DNA of 64,000 bases, taken from Glycine soja (Eukaryota; Streptophyta; Magnoliopsida; Fabales; Fabaceae). Where the stretch lies: positions 2,901,261 to 2,965,260 of the forward strand of contig NC_041002.1 in assembly GCF_004193775.1 (NCBI RefSeq), in the 5' to 3' direction. A program made the position numbers and the translations under genes. Below, piece by piece: positions 38,333 through 51,129 of the stretch (its first letter is position 1; each line of letters starts with the position of its first letter). The notes under the pieces were generated by a model. That model was not told the origin of the DNA and made no database searches. It worked only from the letters and a program-made list of their open reading frames with translations.

Positions 38333-39089
38333 TGATAGAAAAACAGAACCAAAACATCCAACAGATACAGATAAGAAGAAAGGAGCAAACTGCATTTACG
38401 TATTTTAGATTTGTAACTCAACTTTTCACATATCTAAAATGTGACAAGAGCTTAAATATAAAAACTATGAAGTTCTTCATTGAGGACAAACAAATTATGA
38501 CTAAATAAAAAAGAGAGCACCATTAGCATGCAACTACAACTTGCCTTTTCTGAGCACAAACAAACTTTAATCAAACTTACAAGCAAAACAGAAAACTACA
38601 GTCATTAAAATATTTTATTAAACAGCTTGGAATAATGATAGTATTCAACAACAAATATAGGAGGTGGAGGTAAAAAACTATTGATTGAAACTCTTTGTTT
38701 TTTGGGTTTTTCTATCCCTCACTAACTTTGGTTTTCTTTTCCTCACAGATCCTTAAATATCATTAAAGCTCTTGATACCATGTTAAAAAAACAGAACCAA
38801 AACATCCAACAGATACATAGAAAAAGAAAGGGGCAAACTAAAATTATGTATTTCAAATTTGTAACTCATTTTTTCACATATCTAAATTGTTACATCAAGA
38901 GTTTAAAAAAAAAAAAAACTATGAAGTCCCTCGTTGAGCAAAGCAAACAACAAATTATGACTAAGTTGAAAAAAGAGAACATCATTAGCCTGTAGTTATA
39001 ACTTACTTTTTCAGAGCACAAACAAACTTTAGCCAAACTTAAAAGTAAAATAAAAAACTACAGAGTCATTAAAAGATTTTATAATAACA
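38333..39089 (-). mobile_element. TRIM-like miniature LTR element
   Basis: Two direct repeats, 38333-38624 (292 bp) and 38781-39089 (309 bp), flank only 156 bp. On the minus strand each repeat begins TGTT and ends in CA (TTTTTTTAACA and TTTTTCTATCA). Directly after the upstream repeat comes TGGTATCAAGAGC (38780-38768), which is the initiator-Met-tRNA primer-binding site TGGTATCAGAGC with one extra A. Repeat, PBS, tiny non-coding interior and repeat is the plan of a terminal-repeat retrotransposon in miniature. I do not see a clear polypurine tract or a target duplication. A larger copia element with its interior deleted is the alternative. Confidence 0.7.
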
Positions 39090-39850
39090 ACTTGAAGAAA
39101 TCTCAATCGAAGAAGTGACAAATTTTCTAAAAATATTTAATTCATGCCAGAAATATATTTTCTAAAGAAACTAGAATATAAATTTTCCCAATATGTCTTG
39201 TTTACATACATTATTAGCACGGTCTCTTTATAGACGTTTTATTCAATATTGACCAAAAAATTGATGCGTATTGCATACGAATAACTGAATAATCCCTAAA
39301 CAAAGCTTTAATGTAAAATTCTAACGTGAACACGAAATGTGCATGAATCATCCTGTTTTTCTATATCTTCTCATGTCCACAATGTTCGTTTAAAACGCAA
39401 AGTTCACAAATGTAAATTTGAAAACAACGAACAACACTGGTACAGATGATATTACTTGTAGTTAGCACACAACAAGACACAGTGGTAACAGCTTTTATCC
39501 CTTAATCAAGTGATCCAAATTTGAATTCCAATTGACCATTGAGTATGAAATAAATCACGTTGAGGAAAGAATACTCACCTTTCCAACAAAGATTTGTTAC
39601 CGCTCTTGGCGGAAGACAATTTTGTATCAATAGTATGATCTAAAAAAAAAAGTTATCACAGCACACCTGCAGTTAGCATCAACTTTTGACTTCAACGTTG
39701 GTTGTGTTGCTCACACGGTTTCTTCCTTCTTCACAAAGCACTCACTTCACTTTCCTTCGCTTGCTTGTCCAAACTTTCTATGTAGGACAAATTCTTTGCA
39801 TTTCAAACCCCATCAACAACAGAAACAATCTATTGTTTCTTCCAACTTCA
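39090..39850. other. Upstream region of the CRK pseudogene
   Basis: No gene recognised; a likely former promoter region. An open frame extends 55 codons upstream of the chosen CRK start but lacks signal-peptide character. Confidence 0.5.
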
Positions 39851-42800
39851 ATGTCCCTTGCATCGTTTTTTCTTATCTTCCTTTGTTACCATGCACTTCC
39901 TGCTCTTGCTGATCCAAGTGCCACGGAGGTAGCAGTGTTGAGCACCAACACAACAGCCCCAATACCTCAGCGACAAGCTTTCTTAACAAACTTCTATGAT
40001 GCCTTGGAAGCCTTAACCGCTTTGGTTACAAGGCAAAAGTATGCTCTTATTGTTAAAGGGACTACTCAAAATAATGCCACTGTCTATGCTTTTGGTGAGT
40101 GCGCGAAAGATCTTACAAAACCAGATTGTGATGTGTGCTTTGCACAGTACAAGACACGTGTCCTTAGGTGCTCTCAATTTCAGAGAGGCATTAACGGTGG
40201 CATGTTTTTCTTTGATGGGTGCTTTCTTAGTTATGATGGCTACAACCTCTTCAATGAGAGTTTAGCCCTCAGGACTTGACTGTTTGTGGAACCGAAGATT
40301 TTTGTGGGAATTGGAGTGTGTATAAGGCCAATACTGTGGAGTTGGTGAGAAATTTGAGCATTGAAGCACCAAAGAATGAAGGGTTCTTTGTGGGGTATGT
40401 GAGTCAAAGGAATGTGACTGTTTATGGGTTGGCTCAATGCTAGAAGTTTGTGAATGGCAGTGCCTGTCAGAACTGTTTGGATGAAGCTGTCACTAGGATT
40501 AATTCTTGTGCTCCAAAAGTAGAAGGGAAGGCATTGAATGTTGGGTGTTACTTGAGGTATTCCATACACAATTTCTATAATAGTTCAAACAACAATGCCC
40601 CTCAAGAAAATCACGGTTAGTTGGTGCTACTATTGGGAAATTTGCCTTTTTCTCTTTGTTTTAGTAGATTTTCTTTTTTAAGTCTATACCATGATAGACA
40701 ATCTTGCATGAGCTAGGTAAGATCATTATGAGTAGTAAAGCGCTCGTTTCCAATATTTCTAGGACTCAAATTTGAGACTACTAATTAAAATGAAACAATT
40801 AAGTAACGATTAATCTAAGTGCCAAATGATTCTTTGTTTTAGAAGAACATTTTGTCTATGTTGTTTATGTTTGTTATAGTATTTAATTTCTTAACAACAC
40901 AGACCAAAAATCTTCATGACTTATTCTTGGAAACCATACAAATAAAGCCATGTGTTACTGTGTATTAGGACACACAAATCTTGCTACAATTGTGGCCGGC
41001 TGCAGCATCTGCTTCCCTGGCTTCTGCTGATTGTTGCAACTATGATTTTCTTTGTGAGGACAAAATTACTGAAGCGGAGGAGAGGTATCTATGAGTGATA
41101 TTTTGGAATATTAAAGACAGTTCAATGTTTAAACTTCAGGTACTGAAATCTATGTTGTTTTTGCCGCAGAAAGAAGACAATTTGGTGCACTTTTTGACAC
41201 GGTGAACAAGTCCAAGCTAAATGTGCCATATGAAATTCTTTAAAAAGCCACAGATTACTTCAGTGATTCCAATAAACTAGGAGAAGGGGGATCAGGATCA
41301 GTTTATAAAGTAACTTCCGATCCTTTTTAACCACTAAAAGTGTTTCTGTTGCTTAAAGAAGGACTAACTGTGTGCTATGATATCAATATAGGGAGCTCTG
41401 CCAGATGGAACTACCATGGCTATAAAAAGGCTTAGCTTCAACACATCACAATGGGCAAATCATTTCTTCAATGAGGTCAATTTGATCAGTGGCATTCATC
41501 ACAAAAATCTAGTGAAGCTTTAAGGGTGCAGCATTACAGGACCTGAAAGCCTTCTTGTTTATGAATTTGTGCCTAATCACAGCCTCTATGATCACCTATC
41601 TGGTTACAATCTAATATTATTTATCTGGTCGTAAACACTATTATCTTTTTAGTTTAAATTAATTACCAAGGTGTCCCTTGAACTGATCCAGGTAGAAGGA
41701 ATTCTCAACAGTTGACATGGGAAGTCAGGCATAAAATCATATTGGAAACGGCAGAGGGCTTGGCCTATCTTCACGAGGAATCAAAGAGAATCATTCATAC
41801 GGATATAAAATTAGCCAACATTCTCATTGATGATAACTTCACACCCTAGATTGCTGGTTTTGGACTTGCCAGATTATTTCCAGAAGACAAGTCTCACCTT
41901 AGCACAGCCATTTGTGGCACATTGTAAGGTTATCTCCTCTAATATAATGCACAGATAAATCACATAAATGCAATTGATTAAAAGAAGATTAAGCATAGGG
42001 GAAAACTTGTTTTATAAACGAAGGAATTATCATAATAAAGTGCAGAATTGATGAAATGTAACCAACACAGTGTGAGTCATGCAAGTCACATTTCAATGAT
42101 GCCCTTTTACGATTGATATGCACTTTGGTATCTTGTATGAAGCTCTAAAATTAGCCCTTCTGTTAACTTCTAGCTCTTTTACACATTTTCATCCCTTAGT
42201 TCACAACTTTATATAGTCTTTCTACACAATTCTCATTCAATTTTTTTCATGTCCACTTCTAGGGGTTATACGGCTCCAGAATATGTAGTGCTAGGGAAGT
42301 TAACTGAGAAAGCAGATGTCTACAGTTTTGGGGTTCTAATTATGGAAATTATATCCGGCAAGAACAGCAAATCCTTCGTTGAAAATTCATATTCCATCCT
42401 ACACACGGAAACACTTTTACTATTAATTTATTATCATTTGGCATATTTCTATTAATTTGGTCTATAACTGCCGAGTCCAATGGCATTGTTGAATCCATGC
42501 AGCGGACATTATCTAGTGGGATAAGGCTTTTGTTGTTGTAGTTGTATACTTCTATTAATTCATTTCATGCTTTTAAAAAATGTTCTCATAGCTCCGAGAC
42601 TTTTCTTTTCTCCTTCTGTACAAGGTTTGGAGCCTTTATGGATCAAACAGGCTATGTAACATTGTTGATCCAATCCTAGAGGGAAATTATCCGGCAGAGG
42701 TAGCATGCAAACTCCTTAAGATAGGGTTGCTTTGTGCACAAGCATCTGCAGAGCTTAGAAACCAATGTCAGTAGTAGTGGAAATGATCAACAACAACCAT

Positions 42801-42894
42801 GAAATTACTCGGCCAACACAATCACCATTTCTTAGTTGTAGTAGTGCAGAATTCAGCAAATCTATTTTACAAGGAGAGAGTTTTCAGCCTAGAT
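39851..42894 (+). pseudogene. Cysteine-rich receptor-like kinase (CRK) pseudogene
   Basis: From the ATG at 39851 a signal peptide and first DUF26 domain are readable (CAKDLTKPDCDVCFAQ, a C-x8-C-x2-C motif). A frameshift near 40270 leads into a second DUF26 with TAG at 40441-40443. A membrane segment is broken by frameshift at about 41000. Kinase exons follow at about 41170-41310, 41393-41604, 41693-41923, 42260-42405 and 42625-42880. In-frame stops include TAA 41241-41243, TAA 41521-41523 and TAG 41847-41849. Catalytic motifs are damaged: HRD reads HTD and DFG reads GFG. The glycine loop has GEGGSGSVYK. The exon plan matches the intact CRK gene at 47063, so it is a decayed tandem relative. 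At the 3' end a GC-rich repeat interrupts the last exon. Confidence 0.9.
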
Positions 42895-43056
42895 CTATGA
42901 AGCACCGACACCGACACCGACACCGGATACGACACGGACACGTGGACACCTGTAATATCCAAAATATAAAACGTAGTACGGGTATCGTGTCGGTGTCAGA
43001 CACTCACACGGACACGTGTCAAACACCCGACACGACAAGGGACTGGAGTATCCGTG
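42895..43056. mobile_element. GC-rich MITE-like repeat in the CRK pseudogene 3' end
   Basis: Sequence starting CTATGAAGCACCGACACC contains three CCGACA units and ends near GGAGTATCCGTG. It is rich in CGGACACG/CGTGTC palindromic words, unlike its flanks. It resembles a common dicot repeat with CTATGAAGCAC termini; the right terminus appears worn or cut. Confidence 0.55.
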
Positions 43057-46000
43057 ACCGAAAGTCTCATTCAACATAAATGGGTTACAATATAAATATG
43101 AAAGGACTAACAATATATTTTTTAACACACTCTTTATTACTGGTTAAAGTTTACTGAAAATTATAAAATTAAAAGCGAGGTTCATTAAATAAGAAAATAA
43201 GAAAAGAAACTCGTGCACTTTTGTATTTCAGTAAATAGTAAAGTGTGTGAGTGTCTGCTGAGCTTTCATTCTTAAGAAAGACAGCATGCTAGAAAGCATG
43301 CCTTATATAGTTGTATATATATTAAATGGGAAGGTGCTTGAAAGTTTATATGCTATTTATATCCTGGTTTTACTTTCTGATTGAAAAAGATAAATATGAG
43401 TTTGGCTCAAATTCTATGTATATTAAATAATCTTGTTATAGAGAAATAATCAATGAACCGGGTACTACTATGATTTTATCCCATTCCATTTTTGTAAGAA
43501 TTTGTGGAGTTCGGACTCGTTAACAATCCATCGTGTGTTTGAATAAAATGATCGAATGCTAAATAATACTCGTAAAGGGTGCGTTAGATGCATAATTCAC
43601 AGTGGCTGAGATTTGATCTTGTTACAAAAAGTATGATCATGAATAATAAATTATGTAGTTGATTAAGTTTCAATAATTGGTTTTTAAGTACTTAATAGAT
43701 GATTATAACTTGTCGTTTTATTATTTAAAGAGAGGGATTCACTTTTAAAATTAAATTTAGGAGTTATATCCTTTGATTGAAAAATTATGATTGAGATTAA
43801 GAATAAATGTAGAAGTGGCAAAATGGACAAGCAAATCCAGGCCGACCCAATTAGGCCCTCTAACATATAGGGCCTGGACACCAAATTTTAGTTCCAAATC
43901 AATTATGGATTTTAGTTTGTAAATTCCCTTTTTTTATCAAAAAAAGAAGAAGAAAATCTTTAATCGGGTTTGAGTTAGTTCAATTTCGTCAGTTGTGAAG
44001 CAAGAGTTCAAATCGAACCTGAACAACTGTTTTTAATTGAAATAACTGAAATATAATTTTTATATATTTTATTGTCTTATATTTTTTATGGGCATTTTTA
44101 TTGTTTTATATGTACCAACTGTCTAATAAAAAAGGCATTTGATTTTGAAAGAAGACTTGTTCCACTTCACAATTGCCCTTATTACGAAACTCCACCCCAC
44201 CAATTCACAAAAGTCAGACGTTACTTAAAAGGCGTTAAGCCATAAACTAAACGTCATAGGATCAGATAATGAATGGTTAAGCTTAAAAAACAAAGTCATA
44301 TAATTTTTTTAAGTGATAATGTAGTTATCAAATTATTTTTAATTTTCAATCATCCATGTATGTTTACATAATCCAGATGTACTCCTTTTATTCTTGTATA
44401 GAGAATAATTACAAATTCTCTAATTCTCTCAATATCTTTCTTTTCTCTGAATTTTATCATATTTCTAAACATTTTATCTTTAAACCCGCACCTACTTGAT
44501 TATACTAAAATGAACCCTAATCATTTTATATTTATAAAAATTTACCTTTATTTATACTTGTTGATTGAATTTCATTAAGCTCTTTCCTTTCTAATACTTA
44601 AATCAATATTTTATAAGTGACATGAGATAAATATTTTTCATATTTTAATATTTCTCTTTATTCTTCTTATCTTTCTTTATTAGTTCTTTTTTTTTAATCA
44701 GGATAACGACATGTATTTCTTAACTCGCTGGATAAAAATTAATCTTGTTTGTAATATTAATCATAATTGAATCAAATAAATTTTTAATCAAATACGGATT
44801 TTTTTGGAGATCTTACATCAAATGTACCAACCTTATGGATTTTTCTCTTTATAGTCTATAAATACAATTATATTTATATTTACGAATACGAGTAATTGTT
44901 GAGGATATTCATGTCTTGGAAACTGGGCAGTGATTCAAACAAAGGTAGTACGATGTTACCACGTAGCTACACTGCACTGCACTCACGTCACACACTGTCT
45001 GTTTTTCAACGAATTGAATTCTAAGCAGGGAAGCAAAACACTTCAAAATTTTCAAAGTGTCAACCAGCAAGTTGTTGCGACCCTACTATACCATATTATT
45101 CGTGCTTGACTCGTTTACATGAGTTTTTGTCTCAAACTTCATTGACTTATTATCTCCCAATAAAATCAATCTTCACCTCCCCATTCCCATCCATATCTCC
45201 ATTCTCTCACAAAACTAACTTCAATTCAATTCAATTCCCATTTCCCAGTTCTTCTTCTTCTATGCAGAGCAAATCACATGTAACATGTAAGAACTTTCTC
45301 CAAAACTCCCTTCCCACGTTTGATATATATTTGCCTCGTGTTGATATATCGTAAAACATGCACAAGCGTTGTTATTGGTTTATTATTATTACCTTGATCA
45401 GTCTTGTTTGTTGTTTTTCTTTCTTGAAACCGTGTGTTTTGATCACTGGTTTGGTTCCTTTGGCGAAGAAATGAGAGGGTTGTTGGCACGTGTGGGGCCT
45501 GTTTTCTTGGATAATAAATGAGGTAGGTTTTCTTGTGGGGAAAGGTTTTTATTCCAATGCTGACTTTTTTCTATAGAAGCTTTTATTTTCATTAGCAAAC
45601 AAAAATAGAAAGGGAAATCTCACACACACAGTTTCCCAGTTTCTGTTTTTCAACATGTTGTACATGTGAAATATTTGATAATTAATCTTCATAAAATTAT
45701 TAACTCATTCACCTTTAATAGAATTTATTTTTTAATCATATTTTTTTATTCGAACACAAGATCTTAGTACTACTTACACCAATGTAACATTAGTATTTTT
45801 CCTATTTTATTAAAATACATATTTGACTATTTTACAATAATTTTATTAACGATAATTATACATTTTGAATTAATATGTTTTTTAATTATTGTGAAGAAAC
45901 TTATAAAACTTCATATTAAAGAGGTTAGAGTTCATGCTTTATTCTCTTGCTTTTTTTCTACAATCAATTTTTTCTTCAAAATCTATTGAGTTTGGAAGAT

Positions 46001-47062
46001 TATTATGTAAACAGGTGTCTTAAAAATTAAAAAAAAAACATAAATAACTAATATATTTTTTCTTTCTTTTTTCTTCTATTTCCATCTTCTTTAACCTCTT
46101 CCTCATTTCTATACTCTACTTATGTCTTTCACCACCTCCAAATTATTTGAACAATTTTATTTCTCTCACTACCTTTGTCACCGGGTGATAATGATAAGTT
46201 AGTGGTTAACAGTGTGTTACTTAGGTAATTCAATGATATCTTACCTTTTTAAGCAAAATAACATGATTACACTTGCTATTTGATACACTATTAACAACTG
46301 ATGTAGACATCACTAATCGGGAGCATGGAGCGTTGATGGTTATTAATCCAAGTGGGTCTGGAGAGGGGTGGCTTCTATTCTACACCTCAATTTTTAGACA
46401 CTTGATCAAATACTTAATATTTTTCAGCATCACTCATAGATAGTCTCATACGTCATGTAAGTGTGAGCAAGTTTAAGACTAGAGTTTTTTTTTTACTGCT
46501 GTATTAATAGACAAGGGAAAAGAACCCAAGTCTACCTTTCTAATAATGATCGCCAAAGCAAAAGTACTTTCTTTCATTCTAAGACTTCAAGGATGGCAAC
46601 AAAAAAGGTGAGTACCGACTTGCGTTTCTTCCCTTTTCCCTTCACACGTTAGAGGCTACTTTAGGAATATTTTTTCTGCTAGAAGCCCCTCTTTGTCTTC
46701 AACTTGCCTTTCTTCTCAGGAACAGAAAAGTTTTTGAATTGAATCTCACATCACATGACATGAGATTTGAGCTATAATGGTGGTCTCCAACAATAGGTAT
46801 TACTGTATTATTACCTCACAAGGTAGCTTAAGTTGAAACATGTGACCATTTTAGTTTAAGCATAACAAGCAGTTGTACCAAATAGACAACCTTCCTACTT
46901 GTTTTTGATTCACTAACAAAACTCAACCATGGAAATTGGAATGACTTTTTTTTATCAGACATAGCTATCCAAATGATTATAAAGTCTAAACCCTCCTTTT
47001 TTTCCACAGTTCCTTGTGAATAGCCTACCAGAGAAGGTGATTTAGATTGGATCGTCCCAAAA
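43057..47062. other. Intergenic region between the CRK pseudogene and CRK gene
   Basis: Mostly AT-rich with no recognised gene. At 45080-45300 a CT-rich stretch with ATGCAGAGC resembles a plant 5' leader, and an 82-codon ORF starts at 45106, but no continuing exons could be found. The last kilobase should hold the CRK promoter. Confidence 0.5.
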
Positions 47063-50000
47063 ATGAAGAAACTAGTCTCTCTCATCTCTTTTCAATGCAA
47101 CTTTTTCCTTCTCATCAAGTTACTACTACTATCGAAGACTATAATAGCAGAACCAAGGGCCAAGACAGTCCTAATAACATGTGGCCATGAACTAGAGCAC
47201 AACACTACTATCTTTGTTCCAAATTTTGTTGCAACTATGGAGAAGATCAGTGATGAGATGCGCAAAACTGGCTTTGGCACCGCAATTGTAGGGACTGGAC
47301 CCGATACTAACTATGGCCTTGCCCAGTGTTATGGAGATCTTTCATTACTTGACTGTGTATTATGCTATGCTGAGGCACGCACGGTTCTTCCTCAGTGCTT
47401 CCCTTATAATTCTGGTCGCATTTTCCTTGACGGTTGCTTCATGAGAGCTGAGAATTATAGTTTCTTTAATGAGTATACGGGACCGGGAGACAGAGCTGTA
47501 TGTGGGAACACAACAAGGAAGAACTCAAGTTTTCACGCAGCGGCAATGCAGGCAGTTTTGAGAGCAGTTCAAGATGCACCTAACAACAAAGGATATGCCA
47601 AAGGGAATGTTGCTGTAGCAGGAACAACTAACCAATCTGCTTATGTTCTGGCCGATTGTTGGAGGACTTTGGACAAAAGCTCTTGCAAAGCATGTCTTGA
47701 GAATGCATCCTCTTCCATATTGGGATGCTTGCCTTGGCCAGAAGGGCGAGCGCTGAACACCGGGTGTTTCATGAGGTACTCAGACACAGATTTTCTTAAC
47801 AAAGAGCAGGAAAATGGGAGTTCAAGAGGTAAATGAATTGCAGTTTGTTTCGCACTTTATAGCTGACTGTCAAATTATGCTAGGATGCAGAATGCTGCAT
47901 TGAAAACAATTTAATAGTAGAGGTAAATCTTGAGTATAGTTCATCTTGATGACTTGTGCAGGTAATGTGGTAGTGATAGTGATTGCAGTAGTCAGTTCGG
48001 TGACTGTTTTGGTGGTTGGAGTAACTATTGGAGTTTATATATGGAAACAAAGATACATTCAAAAGAAACGAAGAGGTAATTGTCTTATCTAATAACCTAA
48101 CTCTTAGCTTATGAGATTTAGAAACCTAGAATATCTCCTTCATTCCCCCCATAGTAAAAATCAGAAACCAATGATGTCTACCAGCAAATTTTTAGTTTGA
48201 TCGAAAAGCCAATCTGAGTCAAAACAATGCAATTTGAGCCAAGTGAACTTACTTGAGACAAGGCTTTGTCAGTGCTTATTTTCTTCATTCAAAAAATTCA
48301 AACCTTAAAACCTTGCTTTACTGAGTACCTTGCCACTTAGACCACCAAACATTGGTTGTTTCTGTTGCATATTTATATGATAGTCCCTGTCCTCAGAATC
48401 ATAAATATTGTATATGAACTCTTTTATCTTTTGAAGAGCTTCACCTTGTCCTTTAAAGAAATTGAGGAACCATCACGAGATACAGCACAACAACATTAAG
48501 GATATACTGATATACTGATCTAAATCTTCATTCTGGTTTTCAGGTTCAAATGATGCAAAAAAGTTGGCAAAAACACTTCAGAACAATAACTTAAACTTCA
48601 AGTACTCTACATTGGACAAGGCCACTGAATCTTTTCATGAGAATAACAAGTTAGGGCAAGGAGGATTTGGAACAGTTTATAAAGTAGCTCTCTTCTCTGA
48701 AGACCTACATTTCTATCATTTTACACATCAAAGCAGTCTTACAATTTGCTATTGCAGGGAGTTCTAGCTGATGGAAGAGAGATTGCTGTGAAGAGATTAT
48801 TTTTCAACAACAGACATAGAGCAGCAGATTTCTACAATGAAGTCAACATAATTAGTAGCGTGGAGCACAAGAATCTAGTCAGACTGTTAGGATGCAGTTG
48901 TTCAGGACCTGAAAGCCTGCTTGTATATGAATTTCTACCCAACCGAAGTCTTGACCGCTACATTTTTGGTAATTACTGAACTGATGCAGTACGCTTGACT
49001 ACCCTTTTCACCTATAACACCTCATTTGGGTCACTAAAAGTGATTATCAATTCATCATAATGTGAACTAAATATAATATTTCTCAATTTATACATGGAAG
49101 ATAAAAACAAGGGCAAAGAATTGAACTGGGAAAATAGATATGAAATTATCATCGGGACAGCTGAAGGATTGGTTTATCTACATGAGAACTCCAAAACAAG
49201 AATAATTCACAGAGATATAAAAGCCAGCAACATCTTATTGGATGCAAAGCTTCGTGCTAAAATTGCAGATTTTGGTTTGGCCAGGTCCTTTCAAGAGGAC
49301 CAGAGCCACATAAGTACAGCTATTGCAGGAACTTTGTAAGTATCTTTTCATAAATCGTAACAGACTTTTGAACAAATCACAGTAGGAGGCAAAGAACCAG
49401 ATGCTATTGCAGGAAACCACAGTGTAGTACATCTGAAGTAACCATTTACTCTTGGACTTGCAGGGGGTATATGGCTCCTGAATATCTAGCTCATGGTCAA
49501 TTAACAGAAAAGGCAGACGTATATAGTTTTGGAGTGTTGCTGCTAGAGATAGTCACTGCTAGACAGAACAACAGGAGCAAAGCATCAGAATATTCAGACA
49601 GCTTAGTTACAGTGGTCAGTTGCAGATTCCCCTTGTTTTGTTCTGATAGTTGTTCAACTGTTCATTGATTGTGGTTAAGACAAGATAAATTACTAACAAA
49701 ACAATTCTGTTCTTTCTTTTAAACGATATATTCGGATAACATCAGGCATGGAAGCATTTTCAGGCAGGGACATCTGAACAATTATTTGATCCAAATCTAG
49801 ACTTGCAGGAAGACCACAATAGCAATGTTAACGTTAAGGATGAGATTATAAGAGTGGTTCACATAGGACTTCTATGCACCCAAGAGGTCCCTTCTTTACG
49901 ACCAAGCATGTCAAAGGCACTACAGATGCTAACAAAGAAGGAGGAGCATCTGGATGCTCCCTCTAATCCACCCTTCCTAGATGAGAGTACCATGGAACTT

Positions 50001-50087
50001 CATGACACAAGTGGTGACCCATTTTATCCTCTTACTGCACCTGATTCAATTGCCACTATGTCCCATAGCTCTTTTTATCCCAGGTGA
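47063..50087 (+). CDS. Cysteine-rich receptor-like protein kinase (CRK/DUF26 RLK)
   Basis: Seven exons (47063-47828, 47962-48075, 48544-48683, 48758-48968, 49101-49335, 49464-49614, 49746-50087) give 652 aa, all junctions in frame and GT-AG. Order: signal peptide (1-29); two extracellular DUF26 domains, each with C-x8-C-x2-C ([26 protein letters not shown]); a membrane helix (about 258-283); a Ser/Thr kinase domain (about 325-600). Kinase residues are intact: [10 protein letters not shown] loop (331-340), Lys352, Glu368, HRD Asp449, DFG Asp467 and APE (493-495). It is therefore an RD kinase that should be active. CRKs act at the plasma membrane in stress and defence signalling; ligand and partner here are unknown. 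The MKKL start directly precedes the signal peptide. The exon plan and length resemble Arabidopsis CRK2/CRK42-type members. Confidence 0.95.
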
Positions 50088-51129
50088 CCATGAGAATGCA
50101 GAGAAAATCTCTACACACAGCATGTCTGCAGCACAGCTTGTGATTGGCAAATAACTTGGTCTGCCTCAGACCTATTGTACTTAAAAGGTTGCTAACAAAG
50201 CATCCGATCCTTTGCTATTTAAATACATACTTCAGACAAGGGAAGCTTTTAAGCCAAATGTCCCATACGGTTATGGGAAGCAAACAATGCATACTGTATA
50301 GTTCCATGATTAACATTATTATACAACTTTAGATTAATTTGATATATGTAACAACTCATAAATATTATGTTTGGATACAACTATTGTTTCATTTGCAAAG
50401 AATAATTTTCAATGGGGAAACATAAAGCAAAAATTATAAGTTTTTAATATTTTTGCTCCTTAATGAGTCTGTTTGGAAAATCTGAGAGTAAACACCGGAC
50501 AGATTGGCACCAATTAACCGTGAGCAATCACATAAGTGAATTTGACACCACACTTTAACCCAAAACCTTAAGATTCAAGTTTATGGGTCTTGTCCTCACT
50601 TATATGGTGTTCAATATTCACATTCGTACTCAATGTAAGACTTCACCACATACTTATATTTCAATAATCTCCTCCTCAAGTGTGAGTCCCTTCCACATAG
50701 TAGTCTCTCGCTCAAGCAAAAGTCATTTCAGTATCCAATGGTGACCCTTAGAGCTTAACTGTGACAATCCTCCAACAGAGTCCAATTCCAATGAGACAAA
50801 ATGATTAAGCACTAGCACACTAGGAACGTTATCAAGAGGAACAAGGGGCTTTGAATGATAATGCACTGAAATATAGCAGTTTATAATTTATCAATCACGA
50901 TAGAACCAACATTTGAGAAAAATCAAATGAAGTAAAATGAAAACATGACTGGAGCATTTCAACATTTATCAAATAAAATTAACAACAAAATGCTGGGTAA
51001 TAGCTCAACTACTGTTAAATAATAGTAATGAACATGGATTAACAACAGATTTTATGTTTTTACAAACCAGAATACAGTCCACATGGGGGGGAAACCTGTT
51101 CATAGAAAAGATAAATCCGTAAATCCCAT
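50088..51129. other. Convergent gene gap (CRK and MENG 3' ends)
   Basis: The two 3' UTRs should meet here. A segment at about 50500-50790 (CCTTAAGATTCAAGTTTATG, then CT-rich text) has the look of a dispersed repeat, but I cannot name it. Confidence 0.45.

Noticed and set aside
45106..45354. 82-codon ORF in a CT-rich stretch
   Set aside because: May be a transcribed leader, but no protein similarity or continuing exons.
50500..50790. Possible dispersed repeat downstream of the CRK gene
   Set aside because: Style only; termini and family could not be identified.
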